From assembly GCF_000744655.1 (NCBI RefSeq), contig NZ_JQMJ01000003.1, forward strand, positions 496,001 to 560,000: a DNA stretch of 64,000 nucleotides. The letters are read 5' to 3'. This document shows positions 46,795 through 56,300 of the stretch, one piece after another (position 1 is the first letter of the stretch; every line of letters begins with the position of its first letter). The notes under the pieces are model-generated. The model worked only from the letters and a program-made list of their open reading frames with translations. It did not search any database and was not told the DNA's origin. Made by a program: the position numbers and the translations under genes. The DNA is from Streptacidiphilus rugosus AM-16. Lineage in GTDB: Bacteria > Actinomycetota > Actinomycetes > Streptomycetales > Streptomycetaceae.

Positions 46795-48591
46795 ATGGAA
46801 CAGAGCGACGCGCACTTCATCCCCGACCTCGGTTCGCTGGAGGTCGACGCGCTGGTCTCCGAGGTGTCCGAGCGGCTGCACGCCGTCGCGGCGGTCAACG
46901 ACCGGATGCGGGAGCTTCTGGAGGCCGTCGTCGCCGTCAGTTCCGGCCTCGACCTGCACGCGACGCTGCAGCGCATCGCCTCCGCCGCCGCCGACCTGGT
47001 CGACGCCGAGTACGCGGCCGTCGGTGTGCTGGCCCCGCACACGCACGGGCTCTCCGACTTCATCCAGGTCGGCATCACCTCCGCGCAGGAGCTGGAGATC
47101 GGCGGGCCGCCCTGCGGGCTCGGGCTGCTCGGCTTCGTCACCGAGCATCCCGAGCCGCTGCGGCTGGAGGATCTGAACCAGCACCCCAGCGCGGTCGGCT
47201 TCCCGCCCGGGCACCCGCCGATGCGCACCTTCCTCAGCGTGCCGGTCCGGGTCCGCAACGACTTCTTCGGGACGCTCTACCTCAGCGAGAAGCACCACGG
47301 CCGGCATTTCTCCGCCGCGGACCAGCAGGTGGTCGAGGCGTTGGCGGCGGCCGCCGGGGTCGCCATCGAGAACGCCCGCCTCTACGAGGAGGGCCTGCGC
47401 CGCGAGCGGTGGATCGCCGCGTCCAAGGAGGTCACGACGGTGATGCTGACCGCGGACGACGCGCAGGCCGCGCTCACCACGACCGCCGAACTGCTGCGCG
47501 ACCTCGCGGGTGCGGCGCTGGGCATGATCCTGCTGCCGACCGGCGACGGGGGCTTCCGCGTCTCGCACGCCTCCGGCGAGGGCGCGGACTTCGTCACCGG
47601 CGAGCTGCTGCCGATCAACGAGCGGAACGCGCTCCTGCTGGCCGGCAACAGCGTCATCGTCGACGACATGCGCAACGACTCCGACATGCGCTCCGGCATC
47701 CGGCAGGCCTTCGGTCCCGGTATGGCATTGCCGTTGCAGAGTGCGGGCCGGATCCTGGGCGGGGTCAGCGTCTGGCGCCGCCACGGCATGCCGCCCTTCA
47801 CGGAGGACGAGCGGATTCTCGCCGAGGGCTTCGCCGCGCAGGCGGCGCTCGCCCTGCGGCTGGCCGAGGGGCAGCAGCACCAGCAGCGGCTCGCGGTCTA
47901 CCAGGACCGCGACCGGATCGCGCGCGACCTGCACGACCTGGTCATCCAGCGGCTGTTCGCGACCGGCATGATGCTGGAGAGCGCGGCGCGGCTGGCGAAG
48001 GTTCCCGAGGTCGGCGTCAGGATCGGCAAGGCGGTGGACGAACTGGACGCGACGATCCAGGAGGTCCGCACCACGATCTACGCACTCCAGCACGACGACA
48101 CCCCTGGCGGCGGCGAGGACCTGCGCAGCCGGGTCCTGCGTGAGGGCGCGCAGGCTGCCGGACCGTTGGGCTTCAAGCCCGCGATCACCTTCGTCGGCCC
48201 GGTCGACACGATGATCAGCGAGGCGACGGGCCGCCAGCTGGTCGCCGCGCTGCGCGAGATGCTGTCGAACGCGGCGCGCCACGCGCGGGCCTCGAAGGTC
48301 GACGTCCGCGTCGACAGCACCACCCACATCGACGGCGAGGGCCGCGTGACCGAGGGCCCCCGGACGATGTCGGAGGACACCCCCGAACGTCTCGCCGACG
48401 CCCTTCGCGCGGCGGGCCGCCCCGCGGTCCTCCTGGCGGTCACCGACGACGGGGTCGGCATCCCGGACGGCGGCCGCCGCAGCGGCCTGCGCAACCTCGC
48501 CGAACGCGCCGCCGCGCTCGGCGGCGACGCCTGGTTCGAAACCGGCCCCGACGGCAAGGGCACGACGGTGTCCTGGACCGCGCTGCTGTAG
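46795..48591 (+). CDS. GAF-domain sensor histidine kinase (DevS/DosS-like)
   Basis: A 598-aa soluble kinase. Two GAF domains occupy about residues 45-200 (HATLQRIASAAADLVDAEYA, then RTFLSVPVRVRNDFFGTLYL) and about 220-370. The HisKA_3 acceptor His is in RDRIARDLHDLVIQRLFATG (about 381). The HATPase ends with TDDGVGIPDGGRRSGLRNLAERAAALGG. This layout is that of DevS/DosS-type kinases, which sense O2, NO, CO or redox through haem in GAF-A. Whether haem binds here cannot be read from sequence. Its place next to the cyd operon suggests a redox/oxygen role. No cognate NarL-type regulator is adjacent. Confidence 0.92.
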   Translation: MEQSDAHFIPDLGSLEVDALVSEVSERLHAVAAVNDRMRELLEAVVAVSSGLDLHATLQRIASAAADLVDAEYAAVGVLAPHTHGLSDFIQVGITSAQELEIGGPPCGLGLLGFVTEHPEPLRLEDLNQHPSAVGFPPGHPPMRTFLSVPVRVRNDFFGTLYLSEKHHGRHFSAADQQVVEALAAAAGVAIENARLYEEGLRRERWIAASKEVTTVMLTADDAQAALTTTAELLRDLAGAALGMILLPTGDGGFRVSHASGEGADFVTGELLPINERNALLLAGNSVIVDDMRNDSDMRSGIRQAFGPGMALPLQSAGRILGGVSVWRRHGMPPFTEDERILAEGFAAQAALALRLAEGQQHQQRLAVYQDRDRIARDLHDLVIQRLFATGMMLESAARLAKVPEVGVRIGKAVDELDATIQEVRTTIYALQHDDTPGGGEDLRSRVLREGAQAAGPLGFKPAITFVGPVDTMISEATGRQLVAALREMLSNAARHARASKVDVRVDSTTHIDGEGRVTEGPRTMSEDTPERLADALRAAGRPAVLLAVTDDGVGIPDGGRRSGLRNLAERAAALGGDAWFETGPDGKGTTVSWTALL

Positions 48592-48620
48592 CCGCGACCC
48601 GCCGCCCCCTGAGGGTGCGT

Positions 48621-49613
48621 TCAGAGGTCGCCGGGGAGCAGCCCTTCCTGGACCGCGCGGACGCCGGCCTGGAAGCGGCTGCGGGCGCCGAGGCGTTCGA
48701 GCAGGTCGGTCGCGGTGCGACGGGCGCTGCGCGGGGAGACGCCCAGACGTTTGGCGACGGAGTCGTCGGTGTGACCCTGCGCCAGCAGGGCGAGGGTCGC
48801 CGCCTCCTGGGGGGTGAGGCCGTGGGAGTCGCGGATCGGCGCGGTGGAGAGCGGCCGCGCGGCGGCCCACACCGTCTCGAAGAGCGCGACCAGCGCGGTG
48901 ACGGTGCCGGAGCCGGTCAGGACCACGGCGCCCGCCGCGGTGTTGTCGCTGGTCACGGGCATGATTGCGACAGCTCGGTCGGCGATGATCATCCGGGTGG
49001 GCAGCGTCGCGGTGGTGCGGACCTGGCCGCCGTGGGCGGCCAGCCAGTTGGCGTAGTCGACCGTGGGCGGGTTGTTGCGCAGGCTGTCGAGATAGATGGT
49101 GCGCATCATCACGCCCCGCTCCAGCACCCGCAGGTCCAGGGGACGTGCGGCCTCCATGTTCTCGGCGGTCTGGGCGCCGTCCGGGCTGAAGGCCATCACC
49201 TCGGTACTGATCTCGTTGGTGAGGCGGGCGATCCGGGAGCGGATCCTGTCGATGCCGATGAGGTGTTCGACGCCCGGGCTGGCCTCGGTGGGTCGCAGGT
49301 CGGCGTACTCGGAGATGAGCTGGGCGGCGGTGGCGCGGGACGCCTCCAGGCGCTGCTGCTGGGCGGCGAGGTCCGCGCTCTGCCGGGCCAGGAGGATCTC
49401 GAGGCCGAGGTCGGGGGAGACCGCCCGGATGCCCGGCACACCCTCGGAGGTGCGCACGAGGGAGAGCTCGCTCAACAGGTCGAGGGCGTCGCCGACCTGA
49501 ATCGCGGCCAGGTCCAGAGCCGCGGCCAGCCCGGCGACGTCGAGCTGCGGCTGGGCCAGCATCGCGCGGTAGACGCGGTCGGCGTCACGGGTCAGTCCGA
49601 GTCCGGTCAGCAT
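48621..49613 (-). CDS. LuxR-type regulator with N-terminal TrmB-like domain
   Basis: A regulator of about 330 aa. The N-terminal TrmB-like winged helix is TRDADRVYRAMLAQPQLDVA, a helical segment follows, and a middle domain (about residues 125-255) resembles phospholipase-D-fold parts of such regulators (MMRTIYLDSLRNNPPTVDYA). The C-terminal LuxR helix-turn-helix is GLTPQEAATLALLAQGHTDD, then SPRSARRTATDLLERLGARS. ATG 49613 is preferred (GGGAG upstream); ATG 49637 would add 8 residues. This family often sits beside genes for small secreted peptides, as here (50376). Confidence 0.88.
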   Translation of the reverse strand: MLTGLGLTRDADRVYRAMLAQPQLDVAGLAAALDLAAIQVGDALDLLSELSLVRTSEGVPGIRAVSPDLGLEILLARQSADLAAQQQRLEASRATAAQLISEYADLRPTEASPGVEHLIGIDRIRSRIARLTNEISTEVMAFSPDGAQTAENMEAARPLDLRVLERGVMMRTIYLDSLRNNPPTVDYANWLAAHGGQVRTTATLPTRMIIADRAVAIMPVTSDNTAAGAVVLTGSGTVTALVALFETVWAAARPLSTAPIRDSHGLTPQEAATLALLAQGHTDDSVAKRLGVSPRSARRTATDLLERLGARSRFQAGVRAVQEGLLPGDL

Positions 49614-49870
49614 GAGCGCACGGTCTCCCAGGGGCATGCCGAGGTGGCCGCGTGCCCCCCGGCGTAACGATTTGACGGCCGTTCAACAAGGTCGCACGCG
49701 GAGGGGTGCGGAGGAAAGCTTTTCGGTTCTGCGGCTAAACACCGACGTGGTGAGGGGCCTGCGGAGGGGGCCACGCACCGCTCCGAGGCGTGGACGGAAC
49801 CGGCCGGGGACGGAACCGTCCCGATAGGTTCCCTGGCTTCCGCTATGCGTGGCTTGGGACGCTCGGCGGC

Positions 49871-50248
49871 ATGTATCTCGTCCACCTCCACCTCCACCCT
49901 CCGGCCGCCGCGGATCCGCTGCCCGGAGGGATCCGCGACTGGCTGCGTGCCGCCGCGTCACCCGAGGACCGGATCGAGCACGTCGCCGTCCATGCCGGCG
50001 CGCGTCCGGTCCCCGTGGTCGGCGTCTATCTGATCGCCGACAGCCTGGACGACGCGGAGACCTGTGCCGCGCGCGTCTGTGGGCGCGCCCTGGCCGGGCG
50101 GCAGGAGCTGGTGGGCTGGCGGCTCACCTGCGCCCAGGTGCCGCTCGTGACCCCCGTGTGGGAGGACCTGTTGGTCGACCGGGCCGGTCCGGGCCGGAAC
50201 CGTCCGGGGACGGATCCGGCCAGCGGCCGGCCCTTCCACCCCCGCTGA
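49871..50248 (+). CDS. Hypothetical protein (125 aa)
   Basis: From the ATG at 49871 the protein starts MYLVHLHLHPPAAADPLPGG and includes RIEHVAVHAGARPVPVVGVY, then LIADSLDDAETCAARVCGRA. This is an alternating beta/alpha pattern of a small cytoplasmic domain. The longer frame from 49790 has no ribosome site. The family is not recognised. The flanks carry near-copies of CGGAACCG(T/G)CCGGGGACGG (around 49797 and 50197). Confidence 0.7.
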   Translation: MYLVHLHLHPPAAADPLPGGIRDWLRAAASPEDRIEHVAVHAGARPVPVVGVYLIADSLDDAETCAARVCGRALAGRQELVGWRLTCAQVPLVTPVWEDLLVDRAGPGRNRPGTDPASGRPFHPR

Positions 50249-50375
50249 GCTGCGGGGAGAGTAGTACTCGCCGACGGGGCCCAGCGCCCTGGACGGCCAC
50301 CGGAGCAAGCGTCACCGCGGGACGCGAGCACCTGGACCGGACCTCACGCCCCTTCCCACAGGACAGGAAACGACC

Positions 50376-50594
50376 ATGGTTCGCACCCGTCTCGCCCAGG
50401 CCGCCGCGGTCGCCGCCCTCACCGCCTGCACCGCCCTGCTCGTTCCCGCCGCCCTGGACGTCGCCTCGGCGTCGGGCCCGGCCGCGGCCACCGCCACCGC
50501 CACCGCCACCGCCACCGCCACTGTCCAGGCCGACGCCGCACCGGTGACCGTCACCGACGCCGGTACCGGACCCGACAGCCTCGGCTGGCAGTAA
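50376..50594 (+). CDS. Small secreted Ala/Thr-rich peptide
   Basis: A 72-aa preprotein with a signal peptide to about residue 33 (AAVAALTACTALLVPAALDV, ASA) and a mature part of about 39 aa. The mature part holds six Ala-Thr units (ATATATATAT), encoded by a CCACCG-type microsatellite, and ends in GPDSLGWQ. The ATG follows AGGAAACGACC. Short exported peptides ending in a W-containing tail beside LuxR/TrmB-type regulators recur in Streptomyces. A signalling or peptide role is inferred. Confidence 0.75.
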   Translation: MVRTRLAQAAAVAALTACTALLVPAALDVASASGPAAATATATATATATVQADAAPVTVTDAGTGPDSLGWQ

Positions 50595-50774
50595 GCACTC
50601 CGGCGGCGCGTCCGACGAGGCTCCGGCCTCCGCCGCCCCTCGGGCCGCATACACGGCTGCTCCTGCAGGGCAGCCGCACCGCCGCCCCGCTCCGTCCACC
50701 GGGCCGCCCGGCCCGCGCCGGCGCGCACCCGCGCCGTCATCTCCTTCATTCCGACCACCTCACGGGGGACACCC

Positions 50775-52439
50775 ATGCCTTCCCACCGCTTCACGCTCCG
50801 CGCCCTGGCCTGCCTGACCGCCACCGGCCTCAGCGGCGTCGCCCTGCTCGGCCTCGGTGCCGCACCCGCCTCGGCGACCACCAACCGCAGCGCGATCGTC
50901 TCGGCCGCCGTCGGTCAGATCGGCGACAACGGCTGCTCGCCCAACAGCTACTACGGCAGTTGCAGCCAGGAATGGTGCGCCGACTTCGCCAGGTGGGCCT
51001 GGTCCCAGGGCGGTGTGGACGTCTCGGCGCTCGGCGCGACCGTCACCACCTTCGTCAACTACGGCGACAACAACGGCACCTGGCATGATCCGGGCAGCTA
51101 CACCCCGCAGCCAGGCGACGCCATGATCTTCGGCGGTTCCGGGTATCCGACCAAGGCCAGCGGCGGCGCCCACGTGGGCCTGGTCGTCAGCGTCTCCGGC
51201 AGCACCATCACCGAGATCGGCGGTAACCAGAGCGGCACGGTCAGCGAGATCACCGGTACTGCCGCGTACATCGAATCCCAGCTGGAGGGCGGCTACAACT
51301 TCCTCGGCTACGTCAGCCCCGTCGGCGCCATCCCGGCCGGGTTCAACGTCACCGCACACGCCCAGCAGAGCGGCAGCACCGTCAACCTGACCTCCACCGT
51401 CACCGCCAACGGCTACGTCAACTACGTCAACTACGTCATCACCGGACCCGGCGGCTACAACCAGACCTTCCGCGCCGGCGGCGGCCCCACCAACCCCAAC
51501 ACCACCGGCTACGCCTACGCCTGGAACACCAGCGGCCTCGCCTCGGGAACGTACTCGATCCAGCCCGTGGCCAACGAGACCGACGGCGCCAACCACACCT
51601 ACGCCGCCACCACCGTGCAGGTCTCCTCGGGCATGGCCCGACTGGTGTCCGGCGACTTCCTGAACAACGGGCGGATCGACATCGCCGGGATCGACGCGAA
51701 CAACAACCTGAAGCTCTACACCAACGACGGCACCGGCCACCTGAGCGACAGCGGCGTCTACATGCTGGGCAACACGGGTCTGTGGGCGGGGTTCAAGCAG
51801 ATCACCGCGGGTGACTTCCTGAACAACGGGCGGATCGACATCGCCGGGATCGACGCGAACAACAACCTGAAGCTCTACACCAACGACGGCACCGGCCACC
51901 TGAGCGACAGCGGGATCTACATGCTCGGCAACACCGGCCTCTGGGGCGGCTTCAAGCAGATCGTTGCGGGCGACTTCCTGAACAACGGGCGGATCGACAT
52001 CGCCGGGATCGACGCGAACAACAACCTGAAGCTCTACACCAACGACGGCACCGGCCACCTGAGCGACAGCGGTGTCTACATGCTGGGCAACACGGGTCTG
52101 TGGGCGGGGTTCAAGCAGATCACCGCGGGTGACTTCCTGAACAACGGGCGGATCGACATCGCCGGGATCGACGCGAACAACAACCTGAAGCTCTACACCA
52201 ACGACGGCACCGGCCACCTGAGCGACAGCGGCGTCTACATGCTCGGCAACACCGGCCTCTGGGGCGGCTTCCGCAGTGTCGTGGCCGGCAACTACCTCGG
52301 TGACGGGCGCATCAGCGTCGCGGGGATCGACGCGAACAACAACCTGAAGCTCTACACCAACGACGGCACCGGCCACCTGAGCGACAGCGGGATCTACATG
52401 CTCGGCAACACCGGCCTCTGGGCCGGGTTCGGCTCCTGA
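50775..52439 (+). CDS. Secreted CHAP-domain amidase with five FG-GAP/VCBS-like repeats
   Basis: A 554-aa exported protein. The signal peptide ends at APASAT (about residue 35). The CHAP domain (about 40-180) has the catalytic Cys in SCSQEWCADFARWAWSQGG, the His in GGAHVGLVVSVSG and the third residue in ITEIGGNQSG; it is expected to cut peptidoglycan. A beta-sandwich linker (about 185-285) is followed by five nearly identical 53-residue repeats (GDFLNNGRIDIAGIDANNNL, then KLYTNDGTGHLSDSG, YMLGNTGLWAGF), probably a propeller for binding. The ATG at 50775 follows GGGGGACACCC. Confidence 0.88.
   Translation: MPSHRFTLRALACLTATGLSGVALLGLGAAPASATTNRSAIVSAAVGQIGDNGCSPNSYYGSCSQEWCADFARWAWSQGGVDVSALGATVTTFVNYGDNNGTWHDPGSYTPQPGDAMIFGGSGYPTKASGGAHVGLVVSVSGSTITEIGGNQSGTVSEITGTAAYIESQLEGGYNFLGYVSPVGAIPAGFNVTAHAQQSGSTVNLTSTVTANGYVNYVNYVITGPGGYNQTFRAGGGPTNPNTTGYAYAWNTSGLASGTYSIQPVANETDGANHTYAATTVQVSSGMARLVSGDFLNNGRIDIAGIDANNNLKLYTNDGTGHLSDSGVYMLGNTGLWAGFKQITAGDFLNNGRIDIAGIDANNNLKLYTNDGTGHLSDSGIYMLGNTGLWGGFKQIVAGDFLNNGRIDIAGIDANNNLKLYTNDGTGHLSDSGVYMLGNTGLWAGFKQITAGDFLNNGRIDIAGIDANNNLKLYTNDGTGHLSDSGVYMLGNTGLWGGFRSVVAGNYLGDGRISVAGIDANNNLKLYTNDGTGHLSDSGIYMLGNTGLWAGFGS
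51642..52436 (+). repeat. Five tandem 159-bp repeats inside the CHAP gene
   Basis: The units are spaced exactly 159 bp (for example GACTTCCTGAACAACGGGCG at 51654, 51813, 51972 and 52131; diverged start at 52290). They are almost identical in nucleotides. Units alternate in small variants (GGCGTC/GGGATC, GCGGGG/GGCGGC), as expected from recent unequal exchange. Confidence 0.92.
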
Positions 52440-52458
52440 GCTCCGACCCGACCAGCAC

Positions 52459-52493
52459 CGGGCCTGCGGATCCCACCGGGATCCGCAGGCCCG
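52459..52493. terminator. Bidirectional terminator between convergent genes
   Basis: A 16-bp perfect stem CGGGCCTGCGGATCCC / GGGATCCGCAGGCCCG with a 3-base loop, between the CHAP gene and the HAD gene. Confidence 0.85.
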
Positions 52494-52511
52494 CCGGCGT
52501 TCCGGTCGGCG

Positions 52512-53312
52512 TCAGAGCAGCGACTCGATGACCCTGGCGACGCCGTCGGTGTCGTGGTCGGTGGTGTGCCGGGGCGTCGCCGCGAGGACTTCGGGGTGGG
52601 CGTTGGCGACGGCGTAGGCCGTGCCCGCCCAGGCCAGCATCGGGAGGTCGTTCGGCATGTCGCCGAAGGCCAGCACCCGCTCCGCGATGATGCCCCGCTC
52701 GCCGCACCACGCGGCCAGCGCCGCGGCCTTGGTGACGCCCGGCGCGCTGATCTCCAGCATCGGGACCGCCGCCGAGCGCGTCACCTCGCCGAAGTCGCCG
52801 ACGAGCTCGCGGCCGCGGCGCAGGAACTCGTCGGGATCGATGTCCGGATGCTTGGCCAGCAGCTTGAAGATCTGGTGGCCGGCCGGGCCGGCCAGGATCT
52901 CCTCCGCCGGGGCGACCTGGTCCGCCGCGTCCATGTCCCACAGGGTCCGCGGGTAGGCGGGCTCGTGGGAGAAGCCGGCCGGGTACTCGAAGGCGAAGCT
53001 CACCTCCGGCAGGGCCTTCCGCAGCGCCCCGACCGTCGCGAGCGCGTCGTCCGCGCGCATCGGGTGGGTCTCCAGCAGCTCCTTGCGGCGCACGTCGTAC
53101 AGCGCGCCGCCGTTCGAGCAGATGGCGACCCCGTGCGGGCCGATCGCTGTGCTGACCGCGTCCATCCAGCGCGGTGGGCGGCCGGTGACGAAGACGATGC
53201 AGACACCCGCCTCCTCGGCGCGGCGCAGCGCCTCCTCGGTACGGGCCGAGACCGTGCCGTCGCTGCGCAGCAGGGTGCCGTCGAGATCGGTGGCGATGAG
53301 GGAGGGGAGCAC
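52512..53312 (-). CDS. Cof-type HAD-superfamily phosphatase
   Basis: A 266-aa enzyme. HAD motif I is IATDLDGTLLRSDG, motif II is VFVTGRPPRWM, the motif III lysine region is PGVTKAAALAAW and motif IV is VLAFGDMPNDLPML; a C2-type cap lies between. Cof-like enzymes dephosphorylate sugar phosphates or flavin precursors, and the substrate is not predictable. The GTG at 53312 is chosen because GAGG lies 8 bases upstream and it places motif I near the N-terminus; the longer frame overlaps the divergent SARP gene. Confidence 0.92.
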   Translation of the reverse strand: MLPSLIATDLDGTLLRSDGTVSARTEEALRRAEEAGVCIVFVTGRPPRWMDAVSTAIGPHGVAICSNGGALYDVRRKELLETHPMRADDALATVGALRKALPEVSFAFEYPAGFSHEPAYPRTLWDMDAADQVAPAEEILAGPAGHQIFKLLAKHPDIDPDEFLRRGRELVGDFGEVTRSAAVPMLEISAPGVTKAAALAAWCGERGIIAERVLAFGDMPNDLPMLAWAGTAYAVANAHPEVLAATPRHTTDHDTDGVARVIESLL

Positions 53313-53380
53313 AGGTACATCCTCACATCCCGTTGTGGATCTCTCGGCGGAACCGCGTACGGATGGGTCAGAATCACGTG

Positions 53381-56300
53381 GTGAGATTCGGCATCCTCGG
53401 CACCACCCAGGCATGGACCGACCACGGCGACGAGCTCGCCCTCGGCGGCCCGGGACGCCGCGCGCTGCTGGCGCTGCTGCTGCTGGACGCCGGGCGGACG
53501 GTGTCGACGGAGCGGCTGGTCGACGGCCTGTACGGGGAGGAGCCGCCGGGGAACGTCGGCAACGCGCTGCAGTCGCAGGTGTCCCGGCTGCGCGGGGCGC
53601 TGCGGCCGGTCGGGGTCGCCGTCGAGGGCGGTCCCGGCGGCTACCGCATCGCCACCGCCCCGGACGAGGTCGACGCGCACGCGTTCGCCCGCCTGGTCGC
53701 CGAGGGGCAGACCGGCTGGGGGCGCGGCGACGCGGAGGCGGCGTTCACCGCGCTGACGGCGGCGCTGGCGTTGTGGCGCGGGGAGCCCCTGTCGGACGTC
53801 GGCGGTGCGCCCTTCGCCGCGGGCCAGGTGGTGCGGCTGGCCGAGCTGCGGCTCGGTGCGGTGGAGGCGCGGGCGGAGGCCGGCCTCGCCCTGGGACGCG
53901 AGCGTGAGCTGATCGCCGAGCTGCGGGCGGCGGTCGCCGAGGAGCCGCTGCGCGAGCGGCTCTCCGCCCTGCTGATGCGCGCGCTCTACGCGGCCGGTCG
54001 CCAGGCCGACGCGCTCGCGGTCTTCGCGTCGGTGCGCGAGACGCTGGCGGACACCCTGGGCGCGGACCCGGGGCCGGAACTCGCCGAGCTCCATGTCGCG
54101 GTCCTCCGCGCCGACCCGGCGCTGCGCGCGCCCGAGGCGCCGAAGGCGCAGGCCGCGGCGCCTGAAGCAAGATCGCAAAGTGCTTCACGTGAAGCATCTG
54201 GCGATCTTGCTCCCGCACCCCGGCCGCAGGCGTCCCCACCCCCCGTGCCGCGCCCGCTGACCAGCTTCGTCGGGCGGGAGCCCGAACTCGCCGGGCTGGC
54301 GCACGCCCTGGGCGCGGCGCGCCTGGTCACCCTCACCGGACCCGGCGGCACGGGCAAGACCCGGCTCGCCCTGGAGGCTGCCGCCCGCTATGCGACGGAC
54401 TCCAGGACGGCCTGCTTCGTCGACCTGTCCCGCGTCGGCGACGAGGCCGCGCTGGTGCCCGCGTTGCTCGGCGCGCTCGGCGTGCGGGAGGGCGGCGTGA
54501 TCGGCCCCGGCGGGCCAGGTGGTGATCCCGCGGCGCGCCTGGCGCCCGCGCTCTCACGACGTGGCGACCTGCTGCTGGTCCTGGACAACTGCGAGCAGAT
54601 CGTCGCCGAGGTCGCCGCCCTGGCCGAGGGCCTGCTCGCCGCCTGTCCCGAGCTGCGGATCCTCGCCACCAGCAGGGAGGCCTTGGCCGTCCCCGGCGAG
54701 CTGGTCCGGCCGCTCGATCCGCTGCCCGCGGCCGAGGCGCTGCGCCTCTTCGCCGAGCGCGCCGCCGCCGTCCGGCCCGGGTTCGCGGCGGAAGCGCCGG
54801 CCGAGGGCGACGCCGTCGCCGAGATCTGCCGCCGCCTCGACGGCCTGCCGCTCGCCATCGAGCTCGCCGCCGCCCGCCTGCGGCTGCTGACCCCGCGCCA
54901 GATCGCCGACCGGCTGGACGACCGGTTCCGCCTGCTCACCGGCGGCAGCCGCACCGCGCAGCCGCGCCAGCAGACCCTGCGCGCCGTCGTCGACTGGAGC
55001 TGGGACCTGCTGCCCGAGAGCGAGCGGACCCTGTTGCGCCGGGTCTCCGTCTTCTCCGGCGGCTGGACCCTCGCCGCGGCCGAGGCCGTCTGCGACCTCG
55101 GCGACGACACCCTCGACCTGCTCGGTGCGCTCGTCGACAAGTCCCTGGTGGTGGCCTACCAGCCGGACGCGGCGGGCGAGATGCGCTACCGGATGCTGGA
55201 GACCGTCCGCGCCTACGCCGCCGACCAGCTCGCCGCCGCCGACGAGCAGCGCGCCCAGGCCGACGCCCACCTGGCCTGCTTCCTCGGCTTCGCGGCCGAG
55301 GCCGAGCCGTACCTGCGCACCGCGGACCAGCTGGACTGGCTGGCCAGGCTCGCCGCCGACAACGACAACCTGAACGCGGCCCTGCGCCACGCCATCGCGA
55401 CGGACACCGACAGCGCGCTGGACCTGCTCGCCTGCCTCTCCGCCTACTGGATGCTGCGCGGTCTGCGCACCGAGGGCCGCGCGCCCGCGCAACGGCTGCT
55501 CACCGCGCTGGGCGGGGTGATCCCGCCGGCGCGGGAGGAGCAGTTCGTGCTGGCGGTCATGGCGGCGATCTCCGGCGGTATGGACACCCCGGAACTCGCC
55601 GGCTGGATCGACAGCTGTCGCCCGGTCATGGACCGCCTGATGTACGCGCATCCGCTGCGCTTCCCGCACCTGATCGTGCAGTGGGCGCCGTTCGTCGGGG
55701 TGCCGGACGACGTCTCCATGGCGGCCCAGAACGAGGCGGCCGACGCCGTCCTCACCGACCCCTGGTACCGCGGACTGCTGCACACCGGCATGGGCTTCCA
55801 GTACTGGTTCGTCCACGCGGACGCCGAGGCGACCGAGCGCGAGTTCGCGCTGGCGCTGCGGGACTTCGAGAATCAGGGCGACCGCTGGGGCATGGTGATG
55901 TCGCTGATGGAGCTGGCCCGGGCGATCGGCCGCCGCGGCGACCGCGAGGCGTCCTCCCGCTGCACCGACCGGGGCCTGGCCCTCGCCGGCGAGCTGCAGT
56001 CGCCTGAGGACATGGCGGAACTGCTGTGGAGCCGCGCCGAGCTCAGTCTCGTCGCCGACGACCTGGAGCCGGCGGAGGCGGACCTGCTGCGCGCGGTGAA
56101 GCTGGTCGAACCGCTGGGCGTCAGCGACAACCTGGCCCAGGCCCGTCTCGGCCTCGCGGAGGTCGCGCTGCGTCGCGGACGGACGCGGGAGGCACGCGAG
56201 CTGTGCGCGCAGGCGCTGGCGAGCCGCCTGGTCGGCTGGGCCAGCGGCGAGTGGACCCAGGCCTCGGTCCTGCTGCTGCTCGCACGGATCGACCTCGGCG

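Noticed and set aside
43501..48870. Very long minus-strand open frame (1789 codons) opposite cydDC and the GAF kinase
   Set aside because: It lies opposite two well-supported genes. It is made of Arg/Gly/Gln/His-rich sequence typical of antisense frames in GC-rich DNA and has no domain.
51642..52436. Regularly spaced repeats as a possible CRISPR array
   Set aside because: The unit is 159 bp with no spacers and translates in frame as a protein repeat.
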